DNA of 64,000 bases from JBDWFY01 sp039976075 (GTDB lineage: Bacteria > Pseudomonadota > Alphaproteobacteria > Rhizobiales > Stappiaceae): assembly GCA_039976075.1 (NCBI GenBank), contig JBDWFY010000011.1:248001-312000 (forward strand). Reading direction: 5' to 3'. Below are positions 43,888 to 53,218 of the stretch, piece after piece. Numbering within the stretch: the stretch's first letter is position 1; each line of letters begins with the position of its first letter. The position numbers were made by a program, and so were the translations under genes. A model generated the notes under the pieces. It saw only the letters and a program-made list of their open reading frames with translations. It was not told the DNA's origin and searched no databases.

Positions 43888-44366
43888 AACGGCAGTCCCC
43901 TGAATTGGTCGTTTTTCCAGCGCCAATAGACCTGTAGAATTCTAAACAGCATCAGGCAGAACAGCATGGGGATGAACATTTGAACCCAGCGTTGTTCGAT
44001 GCCAAGGCCAGGTGTCTGATAAGTGACGTTAAACAGAAGTTGTGTGTATTTGGACGTTTGCACGACCATAAAGACAACAAAGGCCACCCAAAGAGCATCG
44101 GCCATCACAATCGATAAGACTTGTAGCCGGCGGGGCAGGCGACTGAGCAGCAAAGTGATGCGAATATGGGCCCGGTCACGCACTGCCATCGTAGCCCCCA
44201 GATAGACAGCGAAGATCATGCCATAAACGGCGGTTTCTTCGGCCCATGCTGCTGCGGAATGAAAAATGAACCGCATCACGACCTGCATCAGAACGGAGCC
44301 CACGACGACGCTTAAAAAGAGCGTGCAGAGCACCTCTTCAAAATATTGATCAAGTTTGCTCAGCAC
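43884..44366 (-). CDS. dctQ: TRAP transporter small permease (DctQ)
   Basis: This is a 160-residue protein with four membrane helices and the DctQ pattern (AAAWAEETAVYGMIFAVYLG, then HIRITLLLSRLP). It is the small membrane subunit of the TRAP system. It lies 81 bases after DctP and is coupled to DctM by a four-base overlap. Confidence 0.9.
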   Translation of the reverse strand: MLSKLDQYFEEVLCTLFLSVVVGSVLMQVVMRFIFHSAAAWAEETAVYGMIFAVYLGATMAVRDRAHIRITLLLSRLPRRLQVLSIVMADALWVAFVVFMVVQTSKYTQLLFNVTYQTPGLGIEQRWVQMFIPMLFCLMLFRILQVYWRWKNDQFRGLPL

Positions 44367-44447
44367 GGACCACTCCTTGCCGTTTGAGAAAAAGCGGGCT
44401 GCGATCCGAAGATCGCGGGCCCGAAAGTTCCAGGGAGGGAGTGGTTG

Positions 44448-45446
44448 TTACTTGGCAGCGGCGCGAATTTCGCTGACCAGTTTCTTGAAATCATCGCCTT
44501 TTTCCGTGGCGTACCGGTCCTGCACGCGCTGGCCTGCGGCGATAAAATCGGTCCGGTCAAACTCAGCGGTTTTCATGCCGCCTTCGCCGGTGAGGAACGC
44601 GCGGATTTCGTCCACCTGCTTGGTCATTTCCTCTTTCTGATAAATTCCCGCCTCGCGTGCGGCACGGATAACTGCGGCGCGTTGATCATCGTCAAGCTTG
44701 TCCATGATACGCTGACTGGCGAAGAGCGGTGAGAAATATGTAAAATGCTCGAGCGCGGTGAAATGAGGCATGATTTCGTAGAATTTCTGCGACTTGATGA
44801 ACGATGTACCATTGTCCGCACCTTCCACTGTACCGGTTTGCAGAGCGGTGGGGGTATCAGCCCAAGGTAGAGGGATTGGGGCGGCGCCGAATTCAGTGAA
44901 CGTGTCGATCATCACCTGGTTCTTGGGCACACGCACTTTGAGACCGGACATGTCATCCATCTTCGTGATCGGATTGCGGGAATTGTAGAAATCCCGGTCT
45001 CCAACAAAACCGAAAGTCAACAGGTGGACGTTGGTTGCCTCTTTCAGCGCGTCAGAAAAGTTCTGGCCAACCGAGCCCTCGAGCACCCGGTAGGCGTGGT
45101 CCTTGTCCTCGAAAATGTAGGGAAGCACAAAGGCATCCATCAGCGGGAAGTGCGGCGAAATGTTATTGCCGGTGATCACATGCATATCGACTGTGCCCAG
45201 TTGCATTGCTTTGAACGCTTCGTCTTCACCCATAAGCTGACCACAGCAGCGCACTTTGACGTCGATGGTGCCGCCGGAATATTCCTCAGCCAGTTCTTCA
45301 AACTTGTCGGCGAGGACGGCATATGAACTGCCTTCTGCCGCAGCATACCCAAGATTGATTACCATATTCTCGGCCTGCGCCGCTTGAGCAGAAAAACACA
45401 GGGTCAGTAGTGCCGCCGCAAAGGACGTTGACGTAAAGCTCGGCAT
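44448..45446 (-). CDS. dctP: TRAP transporter solute-binding protein (DctP)
   Basis: This is a 332-residue periplasmic binding protein with a signal peptide (residues 1-22, ending AQAAQAE). The DctP pattern is present (MDDMSGLKVRVPKNQVMID and the TALQTGTVEGADNG substrate-binding motif). GGAGGAAACA precedes the ATG at 45446; the longer frame is not supported. It delivers a small substrate to DctQM, and the downstream hydrolase suggests an amide or its carboxylate product. Confidence 0.92.
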   Translation of the reverse strand: MPSFTSTSFAAALLTLCFSAQAAQAENMVINLGYAAAEGSSYAVLADKFEELAEEYSGGTIDVKVRCCGQLMGEDEAFKAMQLGTVDMHVITGNNISPHFPLMDAFVLPYIFEDKDHAYRVLEGSVGQNFSDALKEATNVHLLTFGFVGDRDFYNSRNPITKMDDMSGLKVRVPKNQVMIDTFTEFGAAPIPLPWADTPTALQTGTVEGADNGTSFIKSQKFYEIMPHFTALEHFTYFSPLFASQRIMDKLDDDQRAAVIRAAREAGIYQKEEMTKQVDEIRAFLTGEGGMKTAEFDRTDFIAAGQRVQDRYATEKGDDFKKLVSEIRAAAK

Positions 45447-45521
45447 TGTTTCCTCCATTTGGTTTCGATGATTGTTTTTGATTATCAACCGAGATTGCCA
45501 CACCTTTTATTGCGTGTATAA

Positions 45522-45544
45522 TATCAATTGGGTCATAATTGATA
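45522..45544. promoter_or_regulatory. operator between dctP and its LysR regulator
   Basis: TATCAATT (45522-45529) and AATTGATA (45537-45544) form a perfect 8-bp inverted repeat with a 7-base spacer, overlapping a TATAAT (45517-45522) and ending 13 bases before the LysR start. This form and place fit autoregulation as well as control of the divergent TRAP operon. Confidence 0.6.
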
Positions 45545-45557
45545 ACGATTAGGCATC

Positions 45558-46475
45558 ATGAAAATCGGCCTCAGACATATCCGCTATTTCATTGCCGTAG
45601 CGGAAGAGCAGCATTTTCGACGTGCAGCCGTGCGTTTGGGCGTAGCCCAGCCAGCGTTAAGCAGAGCGATCAAGCATCTGGAGCAAGAGTTGGAGGTCAC
45701 GCTTTTTGACCGCTCAAACCGCAGTGTCCAGATCACGAGCGCAGGACGGACGTTTTTGAACGGTTGTCGCGGCGTCGTGAATGCGGTTGAGCATACCATC
45801 CAGGATGCCCGGCAAGTGCATCGTGGGCAAATTGGCAACTTGCATATCGGCTACACCGACATGGCGATCGCCGGGATAGTGCCCACGTTGCTGACGGCAT
45901 TCCAGGCGCAGCAGCCGGGCATTGTTTTGCACCCCAAACACCACGTGACATCCGATCAGTTGAGAAAGCTTGATGAAGGTGAGCTGGATATCGGGTGTGT
46001 TACTGGTCCGATCAGTCGGCCGGGGTACGAGCAAATGCCGATCCAGTCCGAACGACCGATCTGCGTCGTCTATGAAAATCATCGACTGGCAGGCCGCAGC
46101 AGCATCTTGTTGGAGGAGCTGGCGCATGAAGACTTTGTGCATGGTCCGACGAAAGATTGGGAGCACTTCTATGCTTATCTGGTCCCGCTTTGCCGCCAGT
46201 CCGGCTTCGTCCCCAACATCGTGCAGGAGGCCTACAACTCAGCCGGTATATTGGGGCTTGTGGCATGCGGAATGGGTGTGACTGTCCTGACCGAGAACGT
46301 CGCGACTTCTCTGACCAACGGCCTGGTACCACTGCCGCTGGATGGCATATCAGACCAACTGCAAACCGTGGCCCTTTGGAAAACCGAAACCATGTCCGGC
46401 TCGAAATCACTCTTTATCGATTATTTGCGCAAAAAAACGTTTGGAGAGACCGCTACCAACCTAAGCCCCCTTTAG
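45558..46475 (+). CDS. LysR-family regulator of the DctPQM/amide hydrolase operon
   Basis: This is a 305-residue LysR regulator. The helix-turn-helix is FRRAAVRLGVAQPALSRAIK (residues 20-39), followed by an effector domain of CbnR/CatM type. It is divergent from dctP and preceded by a clear dyad. It is expected to sense an intermediate of the amide pathway. Confidence 0.85.
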   Translation: MKIGLRHIRYFIAVAEEQHFRRAAVRLGVAQPALSRAIKHLEQELEVTLFDRSNRSVQITSAGRTFLNGCRGVVNAVEHTIQDARQVHRGQIGNLHIGYTDMAIAGIVPTLLTAFQAQQPGIVLHPKHHVTSDQLRKLDEGELDIGCVTGPISRPGYEQMPIQSERPICVVYENHRLAGRSSILLEELAHEDFVHGPTKDWEHFYAYLVPLCRQSGFVPNIVQEAYNSAGILGLVACGMGVTVLTENVATSLTNGLVPLPLDGISDQLQTVALWKTETMSGSKSLFIDYLRKKTFGETATNLSPL

Positions 46476-46674
46476 ACAGCGCATTGAAGCAAAATGACCC
46501 ACGCATCGAATGGTATCAGCGTCGGTGTTCACAGTACCGCGCTGCAGTAAAAGTCGGCTGCTTGATTGTTCGTGACTGACCTGCGGCCATTGAAGACATT
46601 CTCGCGCGCCCCGGGTTACGGGAAGTGCATTCGGCTTCATTGAGCCAGTCAACACCCAAGCAAACTGTCGTGGC

Positions 46675-47754
46675 TCAAAACCAATGAAATGACGGCAAGT
46701 CACCACCAATTGTCATTTGCACAGTATCTTCGATCAATTTGAACATTTCGTCGCTGTTGGACAGAACAACCACGGCAATCTTCTCCGCCGGATATCCAAC
46801 GATATACGCCTTGTAGCCAGAATTGCTCCCCCAATGCCAGAGCGAGGGATTTGGTTTTGTAGATTGAAGTCCCCAGCCGAGCCCCCATGAAATCTCATCC
46901 GTAATCTGAATTTGTGGAGCAATCATAGCGTTCGCGACCGAGTCATCTTCACGCATGAGTTTTTCGACAAATCGAGCATAGTCAGCGGTTGTGGAATACA
47001 AACTCCAGGCAGCGTTTCCACGCTCAGGTTTATGGTGTTGATCAGCCTGCTTGCCATTGCTGTCATGTCCCAGGGCAAGCCGCGAACCCAATCCTTCATT
47101 CCAAACATAGCTGGTTGAGGTCATACCGAACGGCTGAAAGACGATCTCAGCCGCCATCTGGTTCAACGGTTTTCCTGCCAGCGTTTCCAGGGCGCGTTGC
47201 AGTTTTTCGAATCCGACACCTGAATAAGCAAAGTCGGCGCCTGGGTCGAACAGCAATTTGTCGGGTGACTTGCTCCCAAAATTGGGAAGCCCGGAACTAT
47301 GGGACAAGATCATGCGTGCCGTAATTTTACCCAGTCGCGGATCAGGGTCGGAAAACAAGTCGGGCACATATTTGACCAGAGGCTCATCGAGTTCGAACAG
47401 TCCGCTTTGCGACAGGCTGACTGACACATAGCCGAATACAGGCTTCCCAAGCGACGCAACCTCGAAAACAGTGTCGGTTTCCATTGGTGTGTGTGAGCGG
47501 TCATCGGCTATGCCAAAGTGCTTAATCAGCGTTGCTTCGTTACCGCGAATAACGGCCACACCAATTCCGGATACGCCGTTTCGACGCATCAATTCCGGCA
47601 TACGCTCATCTAATCTGGCCGCTGCCTGAGACGTCTGCTCCGACGAGCGCAGTTGCGTGTTTTGATCGCAGGAGGTCATGGTAGAAACCACTATAAACAT
47701 GAGGAAAACGCAGCGCAGGTGCACTCTTCTATCCAATTTCATAGCTCGACGCAT
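46675..47754 (-). CDS. serine hydrolase of the beta-lactamase class C family (probable lipoprotein)
   Basis: This protein of about 359 residues has a short N-terminal hydrophobic leader ending in a lipobox-like VVSTMTSC, so it is predicted to be a lipoprotein. Family motifs follow: the catalytic Ser-x-x-Lys as VASLGKP, YSGVGF in the place of the tyrosine motif, and HWGSNSGY for the third motif. Such enzymes include esterases and D-aminopeptidases besides beta-lactamases. The start ATG at 47754 or at 47742 cannot be decided. It stands alone on the minus strand. Confidence 0.8.
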   Translation of the reverse strand: MRRAMKLDRRVHLRCVFLMFIVVSTMTSCDQNTQLRSSEQTSQAAARLDERMPELMRRNGVSGIGVAVIRGNEATLIKHFGIADDRSHTPMETDTVFEVASLGKPVFGYVSVSLSQSGLFELDEPLVKYVPDLFSDPDPRLGKITARMILSHSSGLPNFGSKSPDKLLFDPGADFAYSGVGFEKLQRALETLAGKPLNQMAAEIVFQPFGMTSTSYVWNEGLGSRLALGHDSNGKQADQHHKPERGNAAWSLYSTTADYARFVEKLMREDDSVANAMIAPQIQITDEISWGLGWGLQSTKPNPSLWHWGSNSGYKAYIVGYPAEKIAVVVLSNSDEMFKLIEDTVQMTIGGDLPSFHWF

Positions 47755-47851
47755 TGTGGCCCTGGCTTTTTGACCAGCCAACTGTGTCAAGTCTTTGTTG
47801 CCGTCGTACCAATCGGAATAGCGGCAAAGACCGCGGAGCGACATTCGAGTG

Positions 47852-48289
47852 TCAGGTTGGCCTGGTCCAGCGATGCTCGATATTCATGAGGTTCGATTCT
47901 TTCTCGATTTCCCGCGACAATTCGACCAGTCCCTCGCGCTTATAGAATTTTAGCGCATGTATGTTCTTTTCATACGCCCACACGGTTATCCAGTCGCGAT
48001 CTGCTTTTGCCATGTCCAGCAAACGCTTGCCGATGCCTGTGCTTCGCGCTTCGGCTACCACGTAGAGCGCGCCGATATTATCCTCATCACGGGTACAGAA
48101 CCCAACGATGCGGTCTCCCGTTTCCGCAATCCACACCAAATCGCTCTTGAAGAGATCGCTCCAAAATGCCTGCATCGGCTGGCGCTCGTCGAGCTCCGCC
48201 ATCCACGGTGTTTCTTCCGCCCAATCGCGCAATATATCGACGCAGGCGACGACGTCAGATTGTTGTCCGGGCCGGATGAGAGGGGTCAT
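47852..48289 (-). CDS. GNAT-family acetyltransferase
   Basis: This 145-residue cytoplasmic protein has the GNAT layout. The acetyl-CoA loop is near ALYVVAEARSTGIGKRLLDMAK (about residues 73-94), and a typical last strand with NIHALKFYKREGLVELSRE follows. It transfers an acetyl group from acetyl-CoA to an unidentified amine. It is isolated and lies 97 bases upstream (in transcription) of the serine hydrolase, which is a separate unit. Confidence 0.85.
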   Translation of the reverse strand: MTPLIRPGQQSDVVACVDILRDWAEETPWMAELDERQPMQAFWSDLFKSDLVWIAETGDRIVGFCTRDEDNIGALYVVAEARSTGIGKRLLDMAKADRDWITVWAYEKNIHALKFYKREGLVELSREIEKESNLMNIEHRWTRPT

Positions 48290-48471
48290 GCCAGCGTCTA
48301 TAATGCGCGCATACGGTTACTGTCTACCCTGGCGTTTAGATGGACCTGGAAAGGCTGCATTGTCCGCACCCGGATCCGGTAATCGATGGGGTTAGTGACG
48401 CCGAATGATCCCTCAGTCGAGCATACCTTCGGGTGCGGTGTCGGCGGGAAAAAATTGAACAACGAGGCCCG

Positions 48472-49950
48472 TCAATGATGCCTGTTGCGAAGACGCACAA
48501 AGCGGGCGGTTATGGTGAGGAGGCCGATGGTCAGGCCCAGCAATCCAAATACCGAAAAACCGAATGAAAAATCGTTCATTGAAGAGTCTGCCCCAACTGT
48601 TGTATCAGCGGCAAGCATACCTGCGGCATAGCCCGCACCGGCACCGGCCAGGTAGAAAACACCGATAAAAAAGCCGTTCATTCCCGGCAGGCTGAGCTGG
48701 TTTGCGAGTTTCAGTCCGATTGGGCCGACAAGCATTTCCCCGCAGACAAGAACGGCCTGAAACAGCAGCAACCAGAATAGGGGCACCAGTGCGTCGGGTC
48801 CGGTTATTCGGACGCCCAGTCGTAACAATTCGAAAGAAACCCCGGCGATGAGGCAGCCGATGCCCAGTTTGAAGAAGTCGTCCGGCTCTCTGTTTCTTTT
48901 GGCCAGATATCGCAACACCACTATGACCAAAGGGCCAATCAGCACCACAAATGCGGAGTTCAGGCCGTTAAAGGCCGGTGTGGGCACGTTCCAGTCGAAC
49001 AGGACGCGGTCGACATCCTGCTGGGTGAAAATCAGTACGGACAACGACAGTTGCTCACTGATGGCCAGGAACGCGATGGAAACGACCACCACCACCATGT
49101 GGGCCAGAACCTGGCTGCGGCCTTGTTTGTCCTGAACGCGCAGCAGGCGTGCGTAAAGAATTAGTACGGCAAGAAATGCAGCAAGCACACACCAGCCGAC
49201 AAGTTCTGGATGATTGAGCACGAAGGTGGCACACACGAGCGCGACAAGACACAGCCCGGCTGTCACCGCAAAGGGGCGGTAACCGGCATTGAATGGCTGT
49301 GTTTTGTTTTTTGAGGCGATGCTCTGCGGAGGACGGTCATGCCCCTCGAGCCATTTTCGCCCGAACAGATAGAAGCTTAACGAGCACACATACATCGCGG
49401 AAACGAGCAAAAAACCAGCACTGTGACCGACAGCAAGGGTGACGAGGGATATGGCAATGGGGCCGATGGTCCCACCAAGATTGGTCGCCAGATAGAGTGT
49501 GTGGAATGAGGCTGTTTGGCGTTCTTCATTCTCACCCACCAGCGCACCCAGCAGCGGTGGAAGGTTCGAGCGCACCAGTCCGGTGCCAATGGCAATCATG
49601 CCAAGTCCCAGATCGAAAGCGGTCTGTGCCGGGACGGTGAGCAAAACAGCACCGATTCCTGCGAGCACATACCCGGCAGCCATTGCGCGGCCGCGCCCAA
49701 GCACCTTGTCCGCCAAAATGCCACCCCCGACGCCGGCAAGGGCGATCAGGGATGTGAATGTTCCAACCAGTATGTAAGCATCGGCAGTGGGGATCGCGCG
49801 ATTGTCGATGAGAAACAGCACGAGCACCGCCAGCAGTGCGTAAAAACCGGCCCGATCAAACGCCTGCACCACGAACAACGTCAGGATGCCGGGTGACCAG
49901 ATTTTTTTGCTGCCTGGCCCGGCCAATTTCGTGGTGGTAGTTTGAGACAA
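48472..49950 (-). CDS. POT/PTR family oligopeptide transporter
   Basis: This is a 492-residue membrane protein of the proton-dependent oligopeptide transporter (POT/PTR) family, with about fourteen hydrophobic segments. The N-terminal motif around DRAGFYALLAVLVLFLID corresponds to the ExxERFxYY region of classical POT proteins, with the expected Glu replaced. FHTLYLATNLGGTIGPI matches the second family motif. It imports di- or tripeptides or related compounds with protons. It is monocistronic. Confidence 0.85.
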   Translation of the reverse strand: MSQTTTTKLAGPGSKKIWSPGILTLFVVQAFDRAGFYALLAVLVLFLIDNRAIPTADAYILVGTFTSLIALAGVGGGILADKVLGRGRAMAAGYVLAGIGAVLLTVPAQTAFDLGLGMIAIGTGLVRSNLPPLLGALVGENEERQTASFHTLYLATNLGGTIGPIAISLVTLAVGHSAGFLLVSAMYVCSLSFYLFGRKWLEGHDRPPQSIASKNKTQPFNAGYRPFAVTAGLCLVALVCATFVLNHPELVGWCVLAAFLAVLILYARLLRVQDKQGRSQVLAHMVVVVVSIAFLAISEQLSLSVLIFTQQDVDRVLFDWNVPTPAFNGLNSAFVVLIGPLVIVVLRYLAKRNREPDDFFKLGIGCLIAGVSFELLRLGVRITGPDALVPLFWLLLFQAVLVCGEMLVGPIGLKLANQLSLPGMNGFFIGVFYLAGAGAGYAAGMLAADTTVGADSSMNDFSFGFSVFGLLGLTIGLLTITARFVRLRNRHH

Positions 49951-50051
49951 ACCGAATTCGTTTCCTGAGTGGACAGCGCTCTGCGGACGGGGCTGATTTT
50001 TGTACGGTAATTTAGGTTCTGATTTCGAGTGATGGCAAAGAGTGAAGCACC

Positions 50052-51506
50052 TTAGGCGACCTCAAACCAGTTCATCATGCCCGAAGCGGCATGGCCGAGC
50101 ATGTGGCAGTGGATCAGCCATTTGCCCGGATTGTCGGCAACGAAGGCTATTTTGACCTTTTCACCGCGTTCAGCGATGAACGTATCCCGAAAATCCTGAT
50201 GCTGCAGCGGTTTGCCATTGCGCTCAAGAATGCGGAAATGATGGCCGTGAATATGGATCGCGTGGGCAAAAGCTGTGTTGTTTTCGGTCTCAAACACGAT
50301 GGTTTCGCCGCGCCGGGTGCGCAGCATCGGTTCATTTCCCATTCCTGCCATGCCGTTTAAACCCCAAAACAAGCCGGCCTCCATCAGTTCGCGGGGGGAC
50401 AAACCATTGTCGTTTTGTGCCAGTTCACGCATGCCGCCCATGGCACCACCCTGCATGACGAGGGGCAGGGGGCGGGCATTCTTCAGGTCTGGTTCGGGCA
50501 ACGCGCTGGCAGCTGGTAGAGGGGCTGCATCGGGTTCTGAGTTTCTGTTCACTCCCGGACCGTCCACTGCATCGGAGACGACAAACCGGGCAAAGGTGAA
50601 TGGTTTGCCGGTCATCATTTCAAACGGCAGTGTGCCGGTATTATCGGGACGGAGCACAAGGTCCATGCGTTGAGCGGGAGCCAGTTGTACGACGCCCTCA
50701 ACAGGACGTGGCGCTGCGAATGTCTGGCCATCCAAAGCGATTATCTGTGCGCCAAAGCGGTCCGGTGCGAGATCGAGGACACGGGCGGTCGAGGCATTGA
50801 TCAATCGGAGCCGTTGCCAGCGGCCGCGCTTGAGAGGAATGTCGGGCATGCTCTGCCCATTGATGGTGAGCCAGTTACCCAGTCGTCCTGCATGGGAGAA
50901 ATCATGCCGGGCACCAAAGTTATCGGTGATCAGCCGACCCTCTTCATCGAGCTGCCAGTCGTTCAGCACCAGCGTAATGTCGGTTTCCGTCGAAAAGGGA
51001 TTATCGGTTTCCTCGATGATCAGCGGGCCGGCCAAACCGCGTGGCACCTGGTTCCAACTCATATTGTGGGCGTGGTACCAGTAGGTTCCCGGATCAGGGG
51101 CAATGAAGTCGTAATCGAAACTTTCGCCCTGTTTTACGGCTTCCTGCGTCAGACCAGAAACGCCGTCCATCGCGTTGTCTATCCTGATGCCATGCCAGTG
51201 CACCGACGTGGGTTGTTCAAGCCGATTGGTAAAACGAACCTTGATGCGCTCACCCTGCCGGGCACGGATCGCCGGGCCGGGAAGGGAGCCATTATAGAGC
51301 CACAGGTTCGAAGGTTGTCCCTGATCACCATAAAGATCAGCCTGACCGAGACCGGCTTCAAGAGAGATAAATCCATCCGCCTGGCCAGCAAGCGCAAAGC
51401 GCGGCAGGCAGACACCGGAAAGGGCCTGAGTGGCGCCGAGTGCGGCAGCAGACTTGAGAAAAAAACGTCTATCCACCCTTTGGTATCCTTCTTCAGAACG
51501 GTTCAT
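50052..51506 (-). CDS. Tat-exported multicopper oxidase
   Basis: This is a 484-residue protein with a twin-arginine signal (RRFFLKSA, residues 13-20). Four copper-binding clusters are intact: HWHG at 103-106, HAH at 145-147, the HAIHIHGHHFRI stretch and HCHMLGHAASGMM, giving a type 1 site and a trinuclear cluster. A stretch with many methionines (GGAMGGMRE ... NGMAGMGNEPM) recalls CueO-like cuprous oxidases. It is exported folded to the periplasm and likely oxidises Cu(I) or phenolic substrates. No copper-responsive regulator is nearby. Confidence 0.92.
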   Translation of the reverse strand: MNRSEEGYQRVDRRFFLKSAAALGATQALSGVCLPRFALAGQADGFISLEAGLGQADLYGDQGQPSNLWLYNGSLPGPAIRARQGERIKVRFTNRLEQPTSVHWHGIRIDNAMDGVSGLTQEAVKQGESFDYDFIAPDPGTYWYHAHNMSWNQVPRGLAGPLIIEETDNPFSTETDITLVLNDWQLDEEGRLITDNFGARHDFSHAGRLGNWLTINGQSMPDIPLKRGRWQRLRLINASTARVLDLAPDRFGAQIIALDGQTFAAPRPVEGVVQLAPAQRMDLVLRPDNTGTLPFEMMTGKPFTFARFVVSDAVDGPGVNRNSEPDAAPLPAASALPEPDLKNARPLPLVMQGGAMGGMRELAQNDNGLSPRELMEAGLFWGLNGMAGMGNEPMLRTRRGETIVFETENNTAFAHAIHIHGHHFRILERNGKPLQHQDFRDTFIAERGEKVKIAFVADNPGKWLIHCHMLGHAASGMMNWFEVA

Positions 51507-52055
51507 ACGTCTCAGAAGCGGACGTGCTGTTCGAGACTACTTAATTACATGCGGTTGTCTTTGACAAGCAATGGTCGGATGGCACGAACTGTTTGCGGGC
51601 AAAGTAATTGTGTGTCCAGACACTTAAGTGCGTGTGGATGTTTAGGAAACCATCCTGACAATGGCGCTTTGCTGCTGGTTCGGACGCGGGTTCACTGATG
51701 GTGAGAAGAGCGCTGCACAGTGCAGCATACAGAAACCTGAATGCTGTTGATCTCAGAGACGCCTTTTCGTGTTTTACCCGAAGCAGACCATGAAAGGGTT
51801 GTTCTCCTCTGGTGTGTGAGCGTCCATACCTATCTTCATGTGAATTATGAGAAAATAATTATAAGTAATTATTATATAATATAAAAATATTAGAAAATAT
51901 CAATGTTTTGGGAAATTGAGATTGGTTTGATCGTCTTGAAAGATAATTATGGAGACTTTGGAAAAACGAACCAGGTGTGACGGCGCGGACTTGCAATCAA
52001 AAGGTGGGATCCTAGGTGAATTAGAGGCCGGAGTGAGGAGAGGGAGCGGTGATGC
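51507..52055. other. 549-base intergenic region with an AT-rich tract
   Basis: No gene is supported. Bases 51840-51900 are almost pure A and T (TAATTATTATATAATATAAA), a candidate for bent DNA or a promoter. There are two small palindromes: CACTTAAGTG at 51621-51630 and GCTGCACAGTGCAGC within 51710-51726. The region should hold the promoters of the multicopper oxidase and the CPBP gene. Confidence 0.45.
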
Positions 52056-52835
52056 TTGAATGCAGGCGTTACCGGTAGAAGACGCTGTCTCAACCACAGA
52101 CAGGGATCGAGTTTGACACTACAGCGATTGATTGTGCGCTATGCACTGACTTCACGCTTCATCGCCTACCATGGACTTGTCGGCCCTACGAGACTGCCAC
52201 CCTCGTTAAGCCAGCGTAAAGAACTGTTCTTTGTTTTCGCCGCCCCGTTTTTTCTCAATGATTTTTTCTTTATCGCCCTGAACGGCACCAAAGAAAGTTA
52301 CCTGGTTTATTGGGTTACATGCGCTCTGGTTCTTGTGCCCTGCAGTGTCTGGAGTACCGCCAACGATATTGCGGTTGAGCCATCGCAGCATCCGGGCAGT
52401 CCTCACCGGGAGCTCAATTTTCTTACCACCCGGTTGTTCCTGCTCATTCTCATACCGCGTCTGATCTACCATTGTGTCGAGATCCGGCTTGTTGAGTCGA
52501 CTGGTTGGGATGGATGGTTTCAGTTTCAGCAGACGGCGGATCTGACATTTGGGCTATTCGACCTGGCGGTTGGCCTGTTCCTGCTGGCCCTTAGCGAAGA
52601 ACTGGTATTTCGCAAATTTGCGCTCAGCTGGCTGAAGAAAACCGGCAGAAGCAACTGCCAGATTTTGCACATTTCCGCGGCGTTATTTGGCCTGTCGCAT
52701 TGGGGAAACGGACCGATCCATGTGCTTGGCGCATATCTTGTCGGTTTGCTGTTCATGGGATTCTACATGAAACACAAGCGTCTGTTGCCGCTGGTCTTTG
52801 CCCATCACTGGGTGAAGGTTATTGCGTTGGCGTGA
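52056..52835 (+). CDS. CPBP-family intramembrane metalloprotease
   Basis: This is a protein of up to 259 residues with about six membrane helices. The CPBP (Abi) motif appears as SEELVFRKFAL (motif 1), then FGLSHWGNG and AHHWVKV, supplying Glu and His ligands for zinc. Members of this family mature prenylated proteins or confer bacteriocin immunity. The start is uncertain: TTG at 52056 follows a GGAGAGGGAG stretch, but later starts are possible. The following ArsR gene belongs to another unit. Confidence 0.75.
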   Translation: MNAGVTGRRRCLNHRQGSSLTLQRLIVRYALTSRFIAYHGLVGPTRLPPSLSQRKELFFVFAAPFFLNDFFFIALNGTKESYLVYWVTCALVLVPCSVWSTANDIAVEPSQHPGSPHRELNFLTTRLFLLILIPRLIYHCVEIRLVESTGWDGWFQFQQTADLTFGLFDLAVGLFLLALSEELVFRKFALSWLKKTGRSNCQILHISAALFGLSHWGNGPIHVLGAYLVGLLFMGFYMKHKRLLPLVFAHHWVKVIALA

Positions 52836-52878
52836 CAGAGGCAGGGATGTGGGTCTTTTAAAAACAGTTTGCGAATCG

Positions 52879-52896
52879 CATAAGTGTGTGCTTATG
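52879..52896 (+). promoter_or_regulatory. candidate operator of the ArsR-like repressor
   Basis: CATAAG (52879-52884) and CTTATG (52891-52896) form an inverted repeat with a 6-base spacer, seven bases before the ATG of the ArsR-family gene. A repressor bound here would cover the translation start region and hence autoregulate. Confidence 0.5.
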
Positions 52897-52903
52897 TGTT
52901 GTC

Positions 52904-53218
52904 ATGATAGAGAATGACATATTTAAAGCGCTGGCCGACCCGACCCGGCGTACGATCTTTGAGAAACTGGCGACCGGCAGCATGAATGCCAGTGGATTGC
53001 GAACCGGCATGCAAATCAGCCAGCCTGCCATGTCCCAGCACCTCTCTGTCCTGCGCAATGCGGGGTTGGTGCGGGAAGAACGGCAGGGTCGTTTCGTCAA
53101 CTATGAGGTTGATCCGGAGGGAGTCGCGCACATCGCTCGATGGTTTGGGAAGTATCGGGCCTTCTGGCCGGCGCGGATCGGCGATCTGAAAACGTTGTTG
53201 AAGGACATGGACCAATGA
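52904..53218 (+). CDS. ArsR-family winged-helix regulator (SdpR-like)
   Basis: This 104-residue protein has the ArsR fold: FKALADPTRRTIFEKLATGS and the recognition helix QPAMSQHLSVLRNAGLVREE, with no metal-binding cysteines. This is the SdpR-like branch that controls an adjacent AHSA1/SRPBCC gene. The ATG at 52904 starts the domain; the upstream ATG is not needed. Its stop overlaps the next gene by four bases. Confidence 0.9.
   Translation: MIENDIFKALADPTRRTIFEKLATGSMNASGLRTGMQISQPAMSQHLSVLRNAGLVREERQGRFVNYEVDPEGVAHIARWFGKYRAFWPARIGDLKTLLKDMDQ

Noticed and set aside
50670..51698. 342-codon plus-strand frame opposite the multicopper oxidase
   Set aside because: It covers the Tat signal and copper-site coding region in antisense, and no domain is seen.
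51840..51910. AT-rich tract as a replication origin
   Set aside because: There are no DnaA-box clusters, iterons or replication genes nearby; AT-richness alone is not enough.
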